Source: Thioalkalivibrio sp.
GTDB lineage: Bacteria; Pseudomonadota; Gammaproteobacteria; Ectothiorhodospirales; Ectothiorhodospiraceae
NCBI GenBank assembly: GCA_003553165.1
Contig: PUOZ01000001.1
Span: 1-6,185, forward strand
Direction: 5' to 3'
Length of the DNA stretch: 6,185 nt
This document shows, piece by piece, positions 5,164 to 6,185 of the stretch. Numbering within the stretch: position 1 is the first letter of the stretch; every line of letters begins with the position of its first letter. Below the pieces are notes generated by a model. It did no database searches and was not told where the DNA came from. It saw only the letters and a program-made list of their open reading frames with translations. A program made the position numbers and the translations under genes.

Positions 5164-5236
5164 CCCTGTGGGAGGCCAGCCTCTGGGCTAAGGTTTTCCG
5201 CCGTTCGATCGCCGAGAGGGCTCGCCTCCCACAGGG
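5164..5236. repeat. BIME-like pair of inverted REP elements
   Basis: Outer arms CCCTGTGGGAGGC (5164-5176) and GCCTCCCACAGGG (5224-5236) are perfect 13-bp inverted repeats. Each is the head of a REP element with its own small hairpin. The left continues CCAG-CCT-CTGG; the right, read on the minus strand, continues GCGAG-CCCT-CTCGGC. The stems differ on both sides in a matching way, so structure is conserved while sequence varies. It lies just after the toxin gene and could act as a transcript boundary. Confidence 0.85.
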
Positions 5237-5310
5237 TACGGGTATGCGGGGGGAGGGCGTTGCGCAGGACCGGATTCCCTGCGGAGCTTTCGGATAATGA
5301 GGCTCAGACC

Positions 5311-5496
5311 TTCCCGGCCTGCCGCGGCGCAACGAAAGTCATTCCCTGCCTCGAAGAGGCGGTGGTGATCAACAAGATCCTCGGCCAACTGATCCAGAAG
5401 GTGGTCCCGGAATTGCTAAGCCTGTTGCCCCCAGCGGGGTGGGCGCCGCCTGGCTGCTCGGCCGATGTTCCCACGTCACGCACCGTTGCTGCGTAG
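5311..5496 (+). pseudogene. C-terminal remnant of an IS91-type transposase
   Basis: The frame FPACRGATKVI followed by PCLEEAVVINKILGQL and LLPPAGWAPP matches, position by position, the familiar C-terminal end of IS91-group (Y2, rolling-circle) transposases. These run CPxCGGxLKVIAxIEDPxVIxKILxHL and close in a Pro-rich RAPP segment. Here the first Cys of the zinc-binding pair is Phe, one Gly is Arg, and nothing upstream resembles the transposase body or Tyr catalytic region. The frame ends at TAG 5494-5496. I infer a one-ended, old insertion relic. The family call is from memory of the motif; the match is short and partly eroded, so another transposase with the same tail is possible. Confidence 0.55.
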
Positions 5497-5556
5497 GCAT
5501 CGAACTTTCCGCATGGCTCACTGGCACCTCGGCCCGGTCCCAAAGCAGGGGCCTGT

Positions 5557-6185
5557 TCAGCCGCTGCCGAAGAGGTGACCGAAGATGCGTGCACCGCCGA
5601 TATAGGTGCCCATGGCCGAGCCCAGCGTGGTCAGCAGGAAGACCAGCAGTACGCGGGATACCCGGTTGCGCCACCAGCCGCGCGGGCTGGTGGTGTCTCG
5701 GCGCAGCGTCGCGAAGTCGCCGACCTGCGGCTTGCGCATGTACAGCTCCACCGCCGCCGCGACGAAGCCGACGCCGATGGTCGGGTTCAGCGAGGTTAGC
5801 GGGGCCGCCAGGGCTGCGGTGACGATGGTTACCGGGTGGGCGAGGGCAATGGTGGCGCCGATCGCGGCGAGACCGCCGTTGATCATGATCCAGTCCAGCA
5901 CCATCTGCAGGCCGAGTTCGGTATTGCGGGTGAAACCGATCACGAAGCCCGTCAGGATGATGCCGACCACCACCCAGGGGATGTATTTCGGCCAGCGCGC
6001 TTTCGGGGGCGACTGCTCGAGCTGGATCAGGATGTCTTCAGGATCCTGCCGGTCCAGGGCCACATAGTTCTCGATGCCCTTCAGGTGACCCGCGCCGACG
6101 ACTGCCAGCACCTGCCGGGCGTCCCCATCCGCCAGCTTGCGCAGATGCGCGGCCATGTAGCGGTCGCGCTCGTCGATCAGCGGCA
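5557..6185 (-). CDS. TraB/PrgY-family membrane protein, N-terminus outside window
   Basis: The last 208 residues of a TraB/PrgY-type protein, related to the enterococcal pheromone-shutdown protein and to the TIKI/GumN-like putative protease fold. The frame runs to the window edge. The visible part opens with PLIDERDRYMAAHLR, followed by VVGAGHLKGI with the conserved GxxH motif (visible residues 30-33), both hallmarks of the soluble domain. The C-terminal part is polytopic: hydrophobic stretches at about 67-84, 95-116, 118-131, 136-148 and 178-196 of the visible part. Between the last two is ELYMRKPQVGDF, the family's conserved cytosolic linker. The stop is TGA (reverse of 5557-5559). An ATG at 6156 is an internal Met, not the start. 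The gene converges on the toxin-antitoxin operon and transposase relic. Its cellular role in Gram-negative bacteria is unknown. Confidence 0.9.
   Translation of the reverse strand, partial: PLIDERDRYMAAHLRKLADGDARQVLAVVGAGHLKGIENYVALDRQDPEDILIQLEQSPPKARWPKYIPWVVVGIILTGFVIGFTRNTELGLQMVLDWIMINGGLAAIGATIALAHPVTIVTAALAAPLTSLNPTIGVGFVAAAVELYMRKPQVGDFATLRRDTTSPRGWWRNRVSRVLLVFLLTTLGSAMGTYIGGARIFGHLFGSG

Larger units (their letters stand above)
5120..5556. other. Gene-free region with REP pair and transposase debris
   Basis: No intact gene is seen in these 437 bases. They hold a pair of inverted REP-like elements (5164-5236) and the eroded end of a transposase (5311-5496), described separately. The last ~60 bases before the TraB-family stop contain GGCCC and GGGCC arms that could make a weak hairpin for that convergent gene, but without a T run. 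Confidence 0.6.

Noticed and set aside
5260..5310. Start of an intact 78-codon gene at a TTG codon
   Set aside because: No ribosome binding site, and the only recognisable part is the transposase tail from 5311 on.
5557..6156. Complete 199-residue protein starting at the ATG at 6156
   Set aside because: The frame stays open to the window edge and the residues before that Met (LIDERDRY) belong to the conserved TraB motif, so the gene is partial.

Overview
The window is GC-rich DNA (roughly two thirds G+C by eye) from a proteobacterium, most likely a gammaproteobacterium. The tandem Slp-family outer-membrane lipoproteins, TraB/PrgY-type membrane protein, RelBE-type toxin-antitoxin pair and REP-like palindromes (GTAGGAGCGG..., CTGTGGGAGG...) all fit that group. 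I cannot name a genus; a Chromatiales/Ectothiorhodospiraceae-like background is only a guess.

Layout. (1) 1-1688: two divergent genes of the dienelactone hydrolase (DLH) family, both with signal peptides. The left one (minus strand, 3' end off the window) keeps the recognisable catalytic residues. The right one (837-1688) has a different residue at every one of these positions. (2) 1689-1929: a 241-base gap with no convincing gene. (3) 1930-2951: two tandem, translationally coupled Slp-family lipoproteins (stop/start TGATG). (4) 2881-3201: a repeat cluster containing several REP-like hairpins and a second copy of the last ~20 codons of the second slp gene with its flanking REP. (5) 3233-4225: a zinc-independent MDR-superfamily quinone oxidoreductase with a strong ribosome binding site. 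(6) 4226-4579: non-coding, with a tandem 13-bp repeat and two hairpins. (7) 4580-5119: a RelB/RelE-like toxin-antitoxin operon with a 9+2+9 bp perfect palindrome between the -10 element and the ribosome binding site. (8) 5120-5556: no intact gene; it holds a REP pair in opposite orientation (BIME-like) and the eroded C-terminal end of an IS91-type transposase. (9) 5557-6185: the C-terminal part of a TraB/PrgY-family membrane protein on the minus strand, whose N-terminus lies beyond the window.

How it fits together. The genes look like several small independent transcription units: an envelope-associated set (two periplasmic DLH-fold proteins, two outer-membrane lipoproteins, one polytopic membrane protein), one cytosolic oxidoreductase and one toxin-antitoxin module. 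They are separated by gaps with many palindromic repeats and mobile-element debris. I see no defence island, CRISPR array, prophage or biosynthetic cluster. The most unusual items are the DLH homologue lacking its catalytic residues beside an apparently active relative, and the repeat cluster that has duplicated (or is the scar of) an slp gene end.
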